Part shown: in pieces, positions 45,469-54,015 of the stretch
Position numbering within the stretch: position 1 is the stretch's first letter
How the letters are laid out: each line of letters begins with the position of its first letter
NCBI RefSeq assembly: GCF_027925245.1
Contig: NZ_BSDP01000001.1
Span: 1,736,001 to 1,800,000, forward strand
Direction of reading: 5' to 3'
Origin: Agromyces rhizosphaerae
GTDB taxonomy: Bacteria; Actinomycetota; Actinomycetes; Actinomycetales; Microbacteriaceae
Length of the DNA: 64,000 bases
Translations under genes and position numbers: made by a program
Notes under the pieces: model-generated
Database searches by the model: none
Told to the model about the DNA's origin: nothing
The model's input: the letters and a program-made list of their open reading frames with translations, nothing else

Positions 45469-46491
45469 CTACTCGGCGCCGAAGCGGCTCGAGTCGGCGG
45501 CCTCGGCGAAGGACGCGTCGATCAGCGTGGCGAGCGCCTCGTCGACCTGCTCCTGCGTCGCGACGTCGCCGAGCTCGACGAACACCGGGCCGATCTTCGC
45601 GAACAGGTCGAGCTGCGTCTGGCCGGGGATGCCAGAGACGTCGAGGTTCGAGCGCTCGTCGATGACCTTCTGCGCGATCGAGACGTCGAGGCTCGCGACC
45701 TCGGCGAGGATCTCGGCGGTCTCCTCCGGGTTCTCCTGCGCCCAGACGCGGGCCGACTCGTACGCGTCGATCACGAGCTGCAGCAGCTCGGGCCGGTTCT
45801 CGATGAAGTCCTCGGTCGCGTTGAGGGCGCCGTACGAGTTGAAGCCGACCTCGCGGAAGAACAGCTCCGCGCCGTCGACCTCGGCACCGGCCATGATCGG
45901 GTCGAGGCCCGCCCATGCGTCGACCGAGCCGTTCTGCAGTGCCGCCCAGCCGTCGGCGTGCTGCACGTTCTCGACCGTGATGTCGTCGATCGCGACACCC
46001 TCGGCCTCGAGCGCCTGCAGCAGGAAGAAGTACGGGTCGGTGCCCTTGGTGGCGGCGACCTTCCTGCCGACGAGGTCGTCGACGCTCGAGATGCCGTTCT
46101 CGGGCAGGGTCACGAGCGCCGACCACTCGGGCTGCGAGTAGATGTCGACGAGCTTGATGGTCGAGCCGTTCGCGCGGGCGAGCAGCGCGGCCGAGCCGGC
46201 CGTCGAGCCGACGTCGATCGCGCCGGCGCGCAGCGCCTCGTTCGCCTTGTTCGAGCCGGCCGACTGGATCCAGGTGACGTCGAGGCCCTCGGCCTCGAGC
46301 CAGCCCTGGTCCTTGATGATGAGGCTCAGCGGGTTGTAGGTCGCGAAGTCGATGTTGAGGCTCTGGCCCTCGAAGCCGTCGCCGGTGCCCTCGCTCGAGG
46401 AGCCGCTGTTCTCGCCCGCGACGCAGCCGGTGAGGAGCAGGGCGGATGCCGCGGCGGCGGCCGCGAGGGTGAGGAGTCTGGTGCGTGCCAT
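45469..46491 (-). CDS. ABC substrate-binding lipoprotein, SsuA/NrtA type
   Basis: 340 residues from ATG 46491. Signal peptide with lipobox LLTGC (Cys about 22), then a Ser/Glu linker. LNIDFATYNPLSLIIKDQGWLEAEGLDVTWIQSAGSNKANEALRAGAIDVGSTAGSAALLARANG is the NMT1/SsuA-like N-lobe, and KVAATKGTDPYFFLLQALEAEGV the hinge region. It binds an anionic small molecule such as an alkanesulfonate, nitrate or thiamine precursor outside the membrane. A perfect 16-bp inverted repeat follows the gene. Confidence 0.9.
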   Translation of the reverse strand: MARTRLLTLAAAAAASALLLTGCVAGENSGSSSEGTGDGFEGQSLNIDFATYNPLSLIIKDQGWLEAEGLDVTWIQSAGSNKANEALRAGAIDVGSTAGSAALLARANGSTIKLVDIYSQPEWSALVTLPENGISSVDDLVGRKVAATKGTDPYFFLLQALEAEGVAIDDITVENVQHADGWAALQNGSVDAWAGLDPIMAGAEVDGAELFFREVGFNSYGALNATEDFIENRPELLQLVIDAYESARVWAQENPEETAEILAEVASLDVSIAQKVIDERSNLDVSGIPGQTQLDLFAKIGPVFVELGDVATQEQVDEALATLIDASFAEAADSSRFGAE

Positions 46492-46598
46492 GTTCGTGTT
46501 TCCTTCTCTGGGTGCTGTGGTGCGGTGAGGCAGGCGTCGGTGGGCAGCGGGCATCGCCCGCCGGGTCGGCGCCGACCGGTGGTGGTGTGTGATTCGGG

Positions 46599-47468
46599 TC
46601 AGTACGGGTAGTGCGGGATGGTGGTGGTGGCCTCGACCCCTCGGGTGGCCCCGTGGCGGTCGATGCCGAGGCCGTCGAGGAGACGACCGCGGAGCTCGGC
46701 GAGCTCGGCCGAGCCGCGGTCGCGCGGACGGTGGCCGGGCACGACCACCGTCTGGCGGATGTCGGCGCCCTGGGGGCCGCCGTCGTTGCCGAGCAGGATG
46801 ATCCGGTCGGCCAGCTGGAGCGCCTCGTCGACGTCGTGCGTGACGAGCAGCACCGTGGTGGGCGCCGCCGCGTGCACGTCGAGCAGGAGGTCCTGCATCT
46901 TCAGGCGCGTGAGCGCGTCGAGCGCGCCGAACGGCTCGTCGAGCAGCAGCACGCCGGGGTTCCGCGCGAGCGCCCGGGCGAGCGACGTGCGCTGCGCCAT
47001 GCCCCCCGAGATCTCGCGTGGGCGGTGGTCGGCGAAGTCGGCCAGGCCGACCAGCTCGATCAGTCGCCCGACGACCTCGCGCCCGTCGGCCTTCGCGGTG
47101 CCGCGCGGCAGGCCGAGCGCGATGTTCGCCGCGACGCTCCGCCAGGGCAGGAGCCGGGGCTCCTGGAACCCGACGGCGCAGCGCGCGTCGTACCGGGCGA
47201 CGGGCGCGCCGTCGATGGTGACGGAGCCGGACGTCGGCGCGTCGAGCCCGCCGGCGATGCGGAGCAGCGTCGACTTGCCGCATCCGCTCGGCCCCAGGAT
47301 CGCCAGGATCTCGCCCGGCTCGACCTCCAGCTCGACATCGCGGAGCACCTGGCGCGACTCGCCGCCCGCGACCGGGAAGGCCCGGCCGAGGTCGTCGAAG
47401 CGCACGCCGTACGCGTGGTTGGGCACCTCGCCGAGACCGGCGATCGGTGCGACGGTCGAGGTGGTCAT
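46599..47468 (-). CDS. ABC importer ATPase, SsuB/TauB type
   Basis: 289 residues from ATG 47468 with CGGAG upstream. Walker A LGPSGCGKST, Q-loop VGFQEPRLLPWRSVAANIALGLP (characteristic of SsuB/TauB), signature ISGGMAQRTSLARAL, Walker B VLLLDEPFGALD and H-loop LVTHDVDEAL. First gene of the three-gene importer operon (ATPase, lipoprotein, permease). The ISGGM form is common in this subfamily. The 159-bp upstream gap shows no clear operator. Confidence 0.92.
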   Translation of the reverse strand: MTTSTVAPIAGLGEVPNHAYGVRFDDLGRAFPVAGGESRQVLRDVELEVEPGEILAILGPSGCGKSTLLRIAGGLDAPTSGSVTIDGAPVARYDARCAVGFQEPRLLPWRSVAANIALGLPRGTAKADGREVVGRLIELVGLADFADHRPREISGGMAQRTSLARALARNPGVLLLDEPFGALDALTRLKMQDLLLDVHAAAPTTVLLVTHDVDEALQLADRIILLGNDGGPQGADIRQTVVVPGHRPRDRGSAELAELRGRLLDGLGIDRHGATRGVEATTTIPHYPY

Positions 47469-47627
47469 GACGTGCTCCGTGGGGTCGTGTTGTCGGGGAC
47501 GTCTTCGACCGTAGGGGTGAGCCGGGCTCGTGTCAGGCCGACCCGGAACACGAGGTAACAGAGGCGCGACACACGGCGTCACAGTCGGCGTGCGCCGTGC
47601 CCCGCCCGGCGACGGCAGAATGGGTGG

Positions 47628-48461
47628 ATGCCTCGAAGCGCACGCGGATCCCACGTCCTCATCACCGGAGCCGCGGGCGGCATGGGGCGGATGTACGCGG
47701 CGCGGGCGATCGCCGAGCGCGCCGCGTCCGTCACCCTGTGGGACCGCGACGCCCGCGCGCTCGCGAGGACCGCGGAGGAGCTCGGGCAGGTCGCGCGCGG
47801 GCGCACCCGGGTGCGGTCGTACGTGGTCGACGTCGCCGACCTCGGCGCGATCGCGAAGGCCGCGCACCAGGTGCGTCGGGCGTCGGGCACACCCGACGTG
47901 CTCGTGAACAACGCCGGCATCGTGCGCGGCAACCGGTACTTCTGGGAGACCGACTCGGGCGACGACACGCGCGCGACCATGCGCGTGAACGCCCTCGCGC
48001 CCATGTACATCGCGCGCGAGTTCCTGCCGGGCATGATCGCGTCGTCGCGCCCGGCGCGCATCGTCAACATCGCGTCGGCGGCGGGCACCCTCGCCAACCC
48101 GCGGATGGCGGCCTACGCGGCGTCGAAGGCCGCGGTCATCGGCTGGAGCGACTCGCTGCGCGTCGAGCTCGAGCAGGCGGGTCACGAGCACGTGCGCGTG
48201 ACGACCGTCACGCCGAGCTACGTCTCGACGGGCATGTTCGCGGGGGCTCGCGGACCGGTGCTCGCTCCGATCCTGCCGCCCGACCTCGTGGTCGACCGGG
48301 TCTGGCGCGGGATGCTGGCGGGCCGGCCGCTCGTGCAGCTGCCGTGGAGCGTGGGCCTGTCGCGCGTGCTGCGCGCGGTGCTGCCGGTGCGCGCGTTCGA
48401 CCGGATCGTGGGCGGCTGGTTCGGCGTCTACCGATCGATGGAGCGGTTCACGGGGCGCTGA
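47628..48461 (+). CDS. short-chain dehydrogenase/reductase
   Basis: 277 residues from ATG 47628. VLITGAAGGMGRMYAARAIAERAASVTLWDRD is the TGxxxGxG cofactor site, VNNAGIVRGN the NAG motif, and IVNIASAAGTLANPRMAAYAASKAAVIGW the Ser-Tyr-Lys active site. The C-terminal region with a membrane-associating stretch resembles the classical RDH/DHRS-like SDRs acting on lipophilic substrates. CAGAAT lies 6 nt upstream: possible leaderless mRNA. Confidence 0.88.
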   Translation: MPRSARGSHVLITGAAGGMGRMYAARAIAERAASVTLWDRDARALARTAEELGQVARGRTRVRSYVVDVADLGAIAKAAHQVRRASGTPDVLVNNAGIVRGNRYFWETDSGDDTRATMRVNALAPMYIAREFLPGMIASSRPARIVNIASAAGTLANPRMAAYAASKAAVIGWSDSLRVELEQAGHEHVRVTTVTPSYVSTGMFAGARGPVLAPILPPDLVVDRVWRGMLAGRPLVQLPWSVGLSRVLRAVLPVRAFDRIVGGWFGVYRSMERFTGR

Positions 48462-48482
48462 CGGCCCGACCCGCGCCGGGCG

Positions 48483-49028
48483 TCAGCTCGCCGCGGGCGC
48501 CGGCTTCGGCGGGTCGTCGGAGAGGCCGAGCAGGAACTCGAGGATCGCGACCGCCGGCGCGGTCAGCACCGGCCCGTGGCCGAAGGCCCACTCGGCGTCG
48601 CTCGCCCGGAGGGTGTGGTGGGCGATGACGGCACGCCGGTCGTGGGGCGCCGAGGTCGCGGCGTAGAGGGCGACCGAGCCCGAGACCAGTTCGGAGAGTT
48701 CGACCGTGGTGTCGGACTCCCGGCCGAAAGCGAGGGCGGCGCGCACGGTTCGCGCGAGCGAGCGGATCGGCTGCCGTCCGCCGTCGCGGAGCTCCGCGGC
48801 GAACGCGTGCAGCCCAGCGGGGGTCGGCGCCGGCGCGGGGTCCGACGGGCGCAGGCCGGCCTCGTCGATGAATCGTGCGATGCGCGTGCCGGGGGCATCC
48901 GTGCGTGCTGCCACGGCCGCGACCTGGTCGACCACCTCCGCGACCTGGGCGCGGCGATCGGAGGTCACCGACGACTCGTCGACGCGGGGGCGCTGGCTGA
49001 GGGGGAGGAATCGGGCGAAGTCCGCCAT
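48483..49028 (-). CDS. unrecognised soluble protein
   Basis: 181 residues from ATG 49028, with TACACT 6 nt upstream (leaderless candidate) and no ribosome-binding site. Mostly helical and soluble, with a Pro/Ala tail. No known motif. It converges with the SDR gene (21 nt apart) and diverges from the GH3 gene. Confidence 0.68.
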   Translation of the reverse strand: MADFARFLPLSQRPRVDESSVTSDRRAQVAEVVDQVAAVAARTDAPGTRIARFIDEAGLRPSDPAPAPTPAGLHAFAAELRDGGRQPIRSLARTVRAALAFGRESDTTVELSELVSGSVALYAATSAPHDRRAVIAHHTLRASDAEWAFGHGPVLTAPAVAILEFLLGLSDDPPKPAPAAS

Positions 49029-49123
49029 GGCACGAGTGTAGGCCCGGCGTCGTGCCACGCGCTCCCGGGGCGTGCGGACCCGGACCTCCGCTCGCTACGC
49101 TGACCGGAACCCCGGGAGGTCCC

Positions 49124-51418
49124 GTGAGCATCGAAGCCGATCGCCGACTCGCACTCAACGACTTCGCGGGCGCGGGCCTGACGCCCTTCGCGTACGCCGA
49201 CGGGCCCTGCGGCATCCGGGGCGCGGCTGGCGCCACCGCGCTGCCGAGCACGATCACCCTCGCGGCATCCTTCGACCCGTCGCTCGCCGAGCGCTACGGC
49301 GACCTGCTCGGCACCGAACTGCGCGCCGCCGGGTGCAACGTGCTCGTGGGCCCGGCGTTCGATGTCGTGCGCGACCCGTACGGCGGGCGGAACGGGGAGT
49401 GCCTGGGTGAGGACCCGCTGCTCGTCGGCGAGCTCGGCGGGCGCATCGCGCGGGGCGTGCACGCGCACCGTGCGCTGACCGTCGCCAAGCACTACGTCGC
49501 CTACGACCGCGAGTCGCTCCGCACGGGCGACGGGCCGTACGAGCAGCGCACCGACGCACGCGACATGCGGGTGGATGCGCGCACGCTGCACGAGGTGCAC
49601 CTCGAGCCGTTCCGTCGCGCCGTGCAGGACCACGGCGTGGCGATGCTGCTCGCCTGCTACATCCGGGTGAACGGCGTGTACAGCGCGCAGTCGGAGGAGC
49701 TCCTGCAGCTGCCGCGGCGCGAGTGGGGCTTCACCGGCGCGACCCTGCCCGACTTCCTGTTCGCCGTGCGCGACGCCCGGGCCGCGCTCGCCGCCGGGCT
49801 CGACCTGCCCGCGCTCGCCCTCGCCGGCCCGCCCCCGCTGTCGGAGCGCACCGAGGAGATGGTGGCGTCGGCCCCCGACGCGCTCGTCGCGGGCATCGGC
49901 GACCACGTGCGCGCCGCGGCCGCGCAGGTCGCGCTCGAGCCGGCCGGTGCGGTGGACCCGTCGCTGCTCGGCACCCCCGCGGCGCTTGCGCTCGCCGAGC
50001 GGATCGCGGTCGACGGCGCGACGCTCCTGCGCAACGAGGGCGTGCTGCCGTTCGCGCCGGGCACGCGGATCGCCCTGATCGGCGGCGAGCAGGTGCGCCA
50101 CCGCCTCACGGTTGCGGGGTCGGCGGGCGTGGCGCTCGTCGATGAGCGCCTGCCCGATCTCGAGGAGCGCCTCGCGGACGAGGGGCTCCGGGTGGCGGCA
50201 CGGGCCGGCGGGCTGCCGGACGTGCCGGTCGCGGCGCTCACCGCCGATGACTGCGTGGGGCTCTGGGCGGTGGTGACGGATGCCTCGGGGACGCGCGAGG
50301 TCGAGCTCGACGTCGCCCGGCTCGCGGCCGACCCCGATGACGCGGGGCGGCCGTGGAACGCGGAGCTGACGGCCGTGCTGCCGCCCCAGCTGGGCGCCGC
50401 GGTCGCGGTGGTCGAGTTCGCCGGGGTCGCCGAGGTGCTGCTCGACGGGGAGGTCGTCGCATCGGGCGTGCGGGAGGCGTCGCCGCTGCTCGAGGGGCCG
50501 GCGTTCACGCTGCGCGCCGGGCTGCCGGCATCCGATCGGGAACGCACCCTCGTGGTGCGGTACCGCACCGGACCCGCGTTCGCGCTCGCCGAGATCGGCA
50601 TGGTGCCGCACCTGTCGCTCGGCGTCGTCGCCCTCGAGCCGGCGCTGCGCGCCGTGTCGGCCGCCGCCTCCGGCGCCGACGCGGTCGTCGTGCTCGCCGG
50701 GCGGGTGACCGGCGCGGGCATGGACGCCGACGGACTCCGCCTGCCGGTCGGGCAGGGCGACCTGATCGCCGCAGCGGCCGGGAGCGGCCGGCCGGTCGTC
50801 GTGGTCACGCACGGCGCGGGGCCGATCGACATGCCGTGGCGCCGGAGCGTGGCGGCGATCCTGCACGTCGGCCATGGGGGCGAGCGGTTCGCGCCGGCGC
50901 TGGCGCGCGTGCTCTCGGGGAGCGCGGAGCCGGGCGGCCGCCTTCCCGTGACGTTCCCCGACCGCGCGCTCCCGGTGCCGCGCGCGGCGATCGACGAGGA
51001 CGGCGGGCTCGAGCCGACCGAGGGCGTGGACGTGGGCTACCGCTCGTACGAGCGCGCCGGGGTCGCGCCCGCCTACTGGTTCGGGCACGGACTCGGGTAC
51101 GCGCGGATCGACTGCCCGGCGGCGCGGGTCGCGGGCCGGCGGGTGCAGGTGGACCTCGAGTGCGGGCCGGAGCGCGGCGGCAAGGCCGTGGTGCAGCTCT
51201 ACGCGCGGCCCGCGCATGGCGAGACGCTCAAGCTCGCCGGGTTCGGTGTCGCCCGGCTGGACGCCGGCGAGCAGCGAACCCTCGAGATCGAGGTCGATGC
51301 CGCCGCGCTGGCGATGCGCTCGGGCGACGCGATGGTGCCCCCGTCGGGAGTCGTGCCGGTGCACGTCGGGTTCTCGCGGGGCGACCTGCGGCGCGTCGTC
51401 GAGGTCGACCTGGGCTGA
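49124..51418 (+). CDS. glycoside hydrolase family 3-like protein, divergent active site
   Basis: 764 residues from GTG 49124 with GGGAGG upstream. GH3 features: YADGPCGIRG, NVLVGPAFDVVRDPYGGRNGECLGEDPLLVGELGGRIARGVHAH, VAKHYVAYDRES, and a C-terminal fibronectin-like domain after YWFGHGLGYARID. The nucleophile region is unusual: LPDF in place of the normal SDW, with Asp kept. No signal peptide, so cytoplasmic. It resembles beta-glucosidases of the three-domain type; substrate unknown and activity not certain. Confidence 0.85.
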   Translation: MSIEADRRLALNDFAGAGLTPFAYADGPCGIRGAAGATALPSTITLAASFDPSLAERYGDLLGTELRAAGCNVLVGPAFDVVRDPYGGRNGECLGEDPLLVGELGGRIARGVHAHRALTVAKHYVAYDRESLRTGDGPYEQRTDARDMRVDARTLHEVHLEPFRRAVQDHGVAMLLACYIRVNGVYSAQSEELLQLPRREWGFTGATLPDFLFAVRDARAALAAGLDLPALALAGPPPLSERTEEMVASAPDALVAGIGDHVRAAAAQVALEPAGAVDPSLLGTPAALALAERIAVDGATLLRNEGVLPFAPGTRIALIGGEQVRHRLTVAGSAGVALVDERLPDLEERLADEGLRVAARAGGLPDVPVAALTADDCVGLWAVVTDASGTREVELDVARLAADPDDAGRPWNAELTAVLPPQLGAAVAVVEFAGVAEVLLDGEVVASGVREASPLLEGPAFTLRAGLPASDRERTLVVRYRTGPAFALAEIGMVPHLSLGVVALEPALRAVSAAASGADAVVVLAGRVTGAGMDADGLRLPVGQGDLIAAAAGSGRPVVVVTHGAGPIDMPWRRSVAAILHVGHGGERFAPALARVLSGSAEPGGRLPVTFPDRALPVPRAAIDEDGGLEPTEGVDVGYRSYERAGVAPAYWFGHGLGYARIDCPAARVAGRRVQVDLECGPERGGKAVVQLYARPAHGETLKLAGFGVARLDAGEQRTLEIEVDAAALAMRSGDAMVPPSGVVPVHVGFSRGDLRRVVEVDLG

Positions 51419-51441
51419 GCGGGCCGCGTAGCGGCTCAGCC
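51413..51441. terminator. bidirectional hairpin between GH3 and membrane-protein genes
   Basis: GGCTGAG (51413-51419) pairs with CTCAGCC (51435-51441); inside, CCGC-GTA-GCGG forms a second stem. Both converging stop codons lie within it. Confidence 0.6.
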
Positions 51442-52101
51442 GCCGCCGTTGCCCTTGTCGGGGTTTCCGCCCGGTCCCCAGCCGTTGCCGTTGCCGCTGT
51501 TGCCGGGCTCGTCCTCCACCGGCTCCTCGGTGGGCTCGGGTGTGGGCTCGGTCGAGCCGGAGTCGTCGTCGGTGTCACCCGCACCGGTGTCCGCGCCGGT
51601 GCCGGTGCTCGATCCCGCGTCGCCGCCGGTTCCGGCCGCGTCCTCGGCGGGCTCGGCGGTCGGGTCGGCATCGGCGTCGCCGTCGTCGGCGCTCGCGGGC
51701 GCATCCTCCGCGGGCGGCGGCGTGGTCGGCGCGGCGCCGGTGCCCGTGCCGCCCTCGGTGGTCCGCGCCCCCTCGGCCTCGGAGGTGCCGACCGATCCGA
51801 CGAACGCCGGAACGGCCAGCATCGAGACCACCGCGACCAGGAGGACCGCGGCGGCGGCCGAGCCCCAGGTGACGAATGCCCGACGGCGTCGCTCGCTCGT
51901 GCGGGCCTCGCGACGGGTGGCCGCGCCTGCGGGTGCGTCGGTCGCGGCGCCGGTCGGCGCGTCGGCCATCCCCTCCGTCCAGAACCCGGGCAGCAGCGCG
52001 GTGGGGGCGTCCGCGGCGGCGTGCGCGTCGGCCTCCGGCACGGGAAGTGGCATCGTGGCCGGATCCGATGCGCCCTCGGGCTCGTCGGTCTCGGATGTCA
52101 C
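51436..52101 (-). CDS. single-pass membrane protein with disordered Thr/Asp-rich and Gly/Asn tail
   Basis: 221 residues from GTG 52101. A 70-residue Ala/Glu/Asp-rich cytoplasmic head ends in RTSERRRRAF, then one helix (about 79-98). The outer 120 residues are low-complexity (Thr, Pro, Glu, Asp) ending GNSGNGNGWGPGGNPDKGNGG. No catalytic domain. It lies 50 bp downstream of the lipoprotein with a similar tail and the Ser/Thr kinase, on the same strand, so it may be a kinase target or surface partner (inference). Confidence 0.7.
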   Translation of the reverse strand: MTSETDEPEGASDPATMPLPVPEADAHAAADAPTALLPGFWTEGMADAPTGAATDAPAGAATRREARTSERRRRAFVTWGSAAAAVLLVAVVSMLAVPAFVGSVGTSEAEGARTTEGGTGTGAAPTTPPPAEDAPASADDGDADADPTAEPAEDAAGTGGDAGSSTGTGADTGAGDTDDDSGSTEPTPEPTEEPVEDEPGNSGNGNGWGPGGNPDKGNGGG

Positions 52102-52150
52102 CGTTCGAGGCTAACCCGCGAGGGGCCCGGTCGCAGCCCGGCCAGGCGCA

Positions 52151-52648
52151 TCAGTCGCCGTTCCCGTTGCCGTTGTTGTTGCCGCGTCCGCTGTTCCCGT
52201 TCCCGTTCCCGTTGTTGTTCCCGGGTCCGCTGTTGTCGTCCGACGCCTGGTCGCCGCCGGTATCCGCGCTCGTCTCTGCAGCCTCCTCCGCGGCCGCCTC
52301 TGCCGCCGCCGCCGCAGCAGCCTCCTCGGCCGCCTGCTCATCGGCGAGCGCCGACTCGAGGTCCGTGCGCACCAGTGCGATGGCCTCGCGCACCTCGGCC
52401 TCGCGGTCGTCGTCGATGCGCCCGTCGTCCGAGGCGGCGGCGAGTTCCTCCTCGAGCAGGTCGAGCGCCGCCATGGCACCGGCCAGGTCGCCCTCGTCGC
52501 TGCGCTGGGCGACCTCCGCCACCCCGGCCTGGAGGGTCTCCCCGGTGGCCGTGTCGAGGTCGGGACCTGCGGCGCACCCGGCGAGGGACCACGCCACGGC
52601 GGCGGTCGCGACGAGCGCGAGCACGCCGCGCGCACGGGTGCGGGTCAT
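52151..52648 (-). CDS. lipoprotein with coiled-coil body and Gly/Asn-rich tail
   Basis: 165 residues from ATG 52648, whose ATGA overlaps the kinase stop (52645). Signal peptide with lipobox SLAGC (Cys about 25). The body (30-115) is acidic and helical, then Ala/Glu-rich and Ser/Asp-rich segments, ending in two copies of a GNNNGNGNGN-like unit. Translational coupling to the kinase strongly suggests joint function, such as an extracytoplasmic sensor or ligand. No named family. Confidence 0.75.
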   Translation of the reverse strand: MTRTRARGVLALVATAAVAWSLAGCAAGPDLDTATGETLQAGVAEVAQRSDEGDLAGAMAALDLLEEELAAASDDGRIDDDREAEVREAIALVRTDLESALADEQAAEEAAAAAAAEAAAEEAAETSADTGGDQASDDNSGPGNNNGNGNGNSGRGNNNGNGNGD

Positions 52649-53943
52649 GGCGTCACCACCTCCATCAGGTGCTCGAGGTGCACGCCGAGGTCGCCCTCGA
52701 TCGCGGGCATCTCCGGCGCCGCCGGGGTCTCCTCAGGCGTCATCGCGGCGATGGCGACGGTCGCGACCACGCCGATCAGCAGGAGTGCCGCGGCGACGAT
52801 CGCCACCCAGGCGAGGGGTCGCATGCGCCGGGGTCGTCGGGCGCGCCGCGGTGCCTCCGGGGTCGGCCGGACCGGCTCCGGATCGGGTTGGCTGAGGATG
52901 CGGGTGGCCGTGGCGCCGTCGCCGGCCGGAACCGTCGACGCATCGGCCGTCGTGGGGTCGGCCGTCGCATCCGCTGTCGTGGCCATCGCCGCGGTCGAGA
53001 GCGCGGACGCCTGCGCGACCGCCGCGGTGGCGTCGGGCTCCGCCTGACCCGCCGTCGCCGCCGGGGCCACGAATTCCGGGGCCGGGACCGCGGCGGCGAG
53101 CGTCGTACCGGCCGTGGCGACCTCGGCGGCCGTCGGCCGGTGGCCGGGCTCGCGGGCCGTCATGGTTCGGAGCAGCGTCACCCACTCGTCCCCCAGCTCG
53201 TCGGGCACGACCGGGTCGTGCTGCAGCCGGGCCGCGGCCGACTCGAGCGCCTCGCCCGGGTACGCGCGCGTCCCGGTGAGTGTCTCGAGCACCACCAGCC
53301 CGAGCGCGTAGACGTCGCTCGGCGGCCCGGGCACGTCACCGCGCACCTGCTCGGGACTGAGGAACGCGGCCGTGCCGACCAGTGCGCCCGTGCTCGTGAC
53401 GCGGGACGAGTCCTGGAGGCGGGCGATGCCGAAGTCGGCGAGCTTGGCGCGCCAGCGCCGCGGCGGCAGCGCGGTGCGATCGAGCAGCACGTTCGCGGGC
53501 TTGATGTCGCGGTGCACGATTCCCCTGCCGTGGATGACGTGCAGCGCCTCGCCGAGGTCGGAGAGCAGGCGGGCCGCGTCCTGTGCCGCGAGCGGTCCGC
53601 CATCCAGCTCGGTGGCGAGGTCGACGCCGTCGACCAGCTCCATGGCGATGTACTCGCGCCCGTTCGAGGGGTCGGTGCCCGCGTCGAAGAGCGTGACGAG
53701 GTTCGCGTGGGTGACGCTGGCGAGCAGGGCGACCTCCGACTCGCGACGCTGGGCGTCGTCGATGCCGGATGCCTGCGCGTCGAAGAGCTTCACCGCGACC
53801 GTGCGGCCGAGCACGACGTCCTCGGCACGGTGCACGGCGGCCATGCCGCCGCGCCCGATGAGCGGCCCGACGCGGTATCGGCCGTGGAGGAGGGGGGTGT
53901 CGCCGGTGCCGGGTGGGGCGTCGACGGATCCTGGGGAGGTCAT
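52645..53943 (-). CDS. membrane Ser/Thr protein kinase (PknB-like)
   Basis: 432 residues from ATG 53943. Kinase domain about 22-280: GRYRVGPLIGRGGMAAVHRAEDVVLGRTVAVKLFD, IVHRDIKPANVLLD, LADFGIARL and GTAAFLSPEQVRGDVPGPPSDVYALGLVVLETLTG are all intact. A Thr/Ala-rich linker (about 280-370) leads to one helix (about 385-408) and a very short outer segment of about 25 residues, without PASTA repeats. The sensor is therefore probably separate; the overlapping lipoprotein gene is the obvious candidate. Confidence 0.93.
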   Translation of the reverse strand: MTSPGSVDAPPGTGDTPLLHGRYRVGPLIGRGGMAAVHRAEDVVLGRTVAVKLFDAQASGIDDAQRRESEVALLASVTHANLVTLFDAGTDPSNGREYIAMELVDGVDLATELDGGPLAAQDAARLLSDLGEALHVIHGRGIVHRDIKPANVLLDRTALPPRRWRAKLADFGIARLQDSSRVTSTGALVGTAAFLSPEQVRGDVPGPPSDVYALGLVVLETLTGTRAYPGEALESAAARLQHDPVVPDELGDEWVTLLRTMTAREPGHRPTAAEVATAGTTLAAAVPAPEFVAPAATAGQAEPDATAAVAQASALSTAAMATTADATADPTTADASTVPAGDGATATRILSQPDPEPVRPTPEAPRRARRPRRMRPLAWVAIVAAALLLIGVVATVAIAAMTPEETPAAPEMPAIEGDLGVHLEHLMEVVTP

Positions 53944-54015
53944 CAGCGCGAAGCTACCGCCGGAACCCGAGAATTGGCAGGGGGTGGACAGATCCCGTGA
54001 TCGGTGTCTCCAGTG

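Noticed and set aside
52151..52240. Tandem GNNNGN-coding repeat considered as CRISPR or satellite DNA
   Set aside because: The repeats are in frame at the end of a lipoprotein gene, very short and without spacers of constant length.
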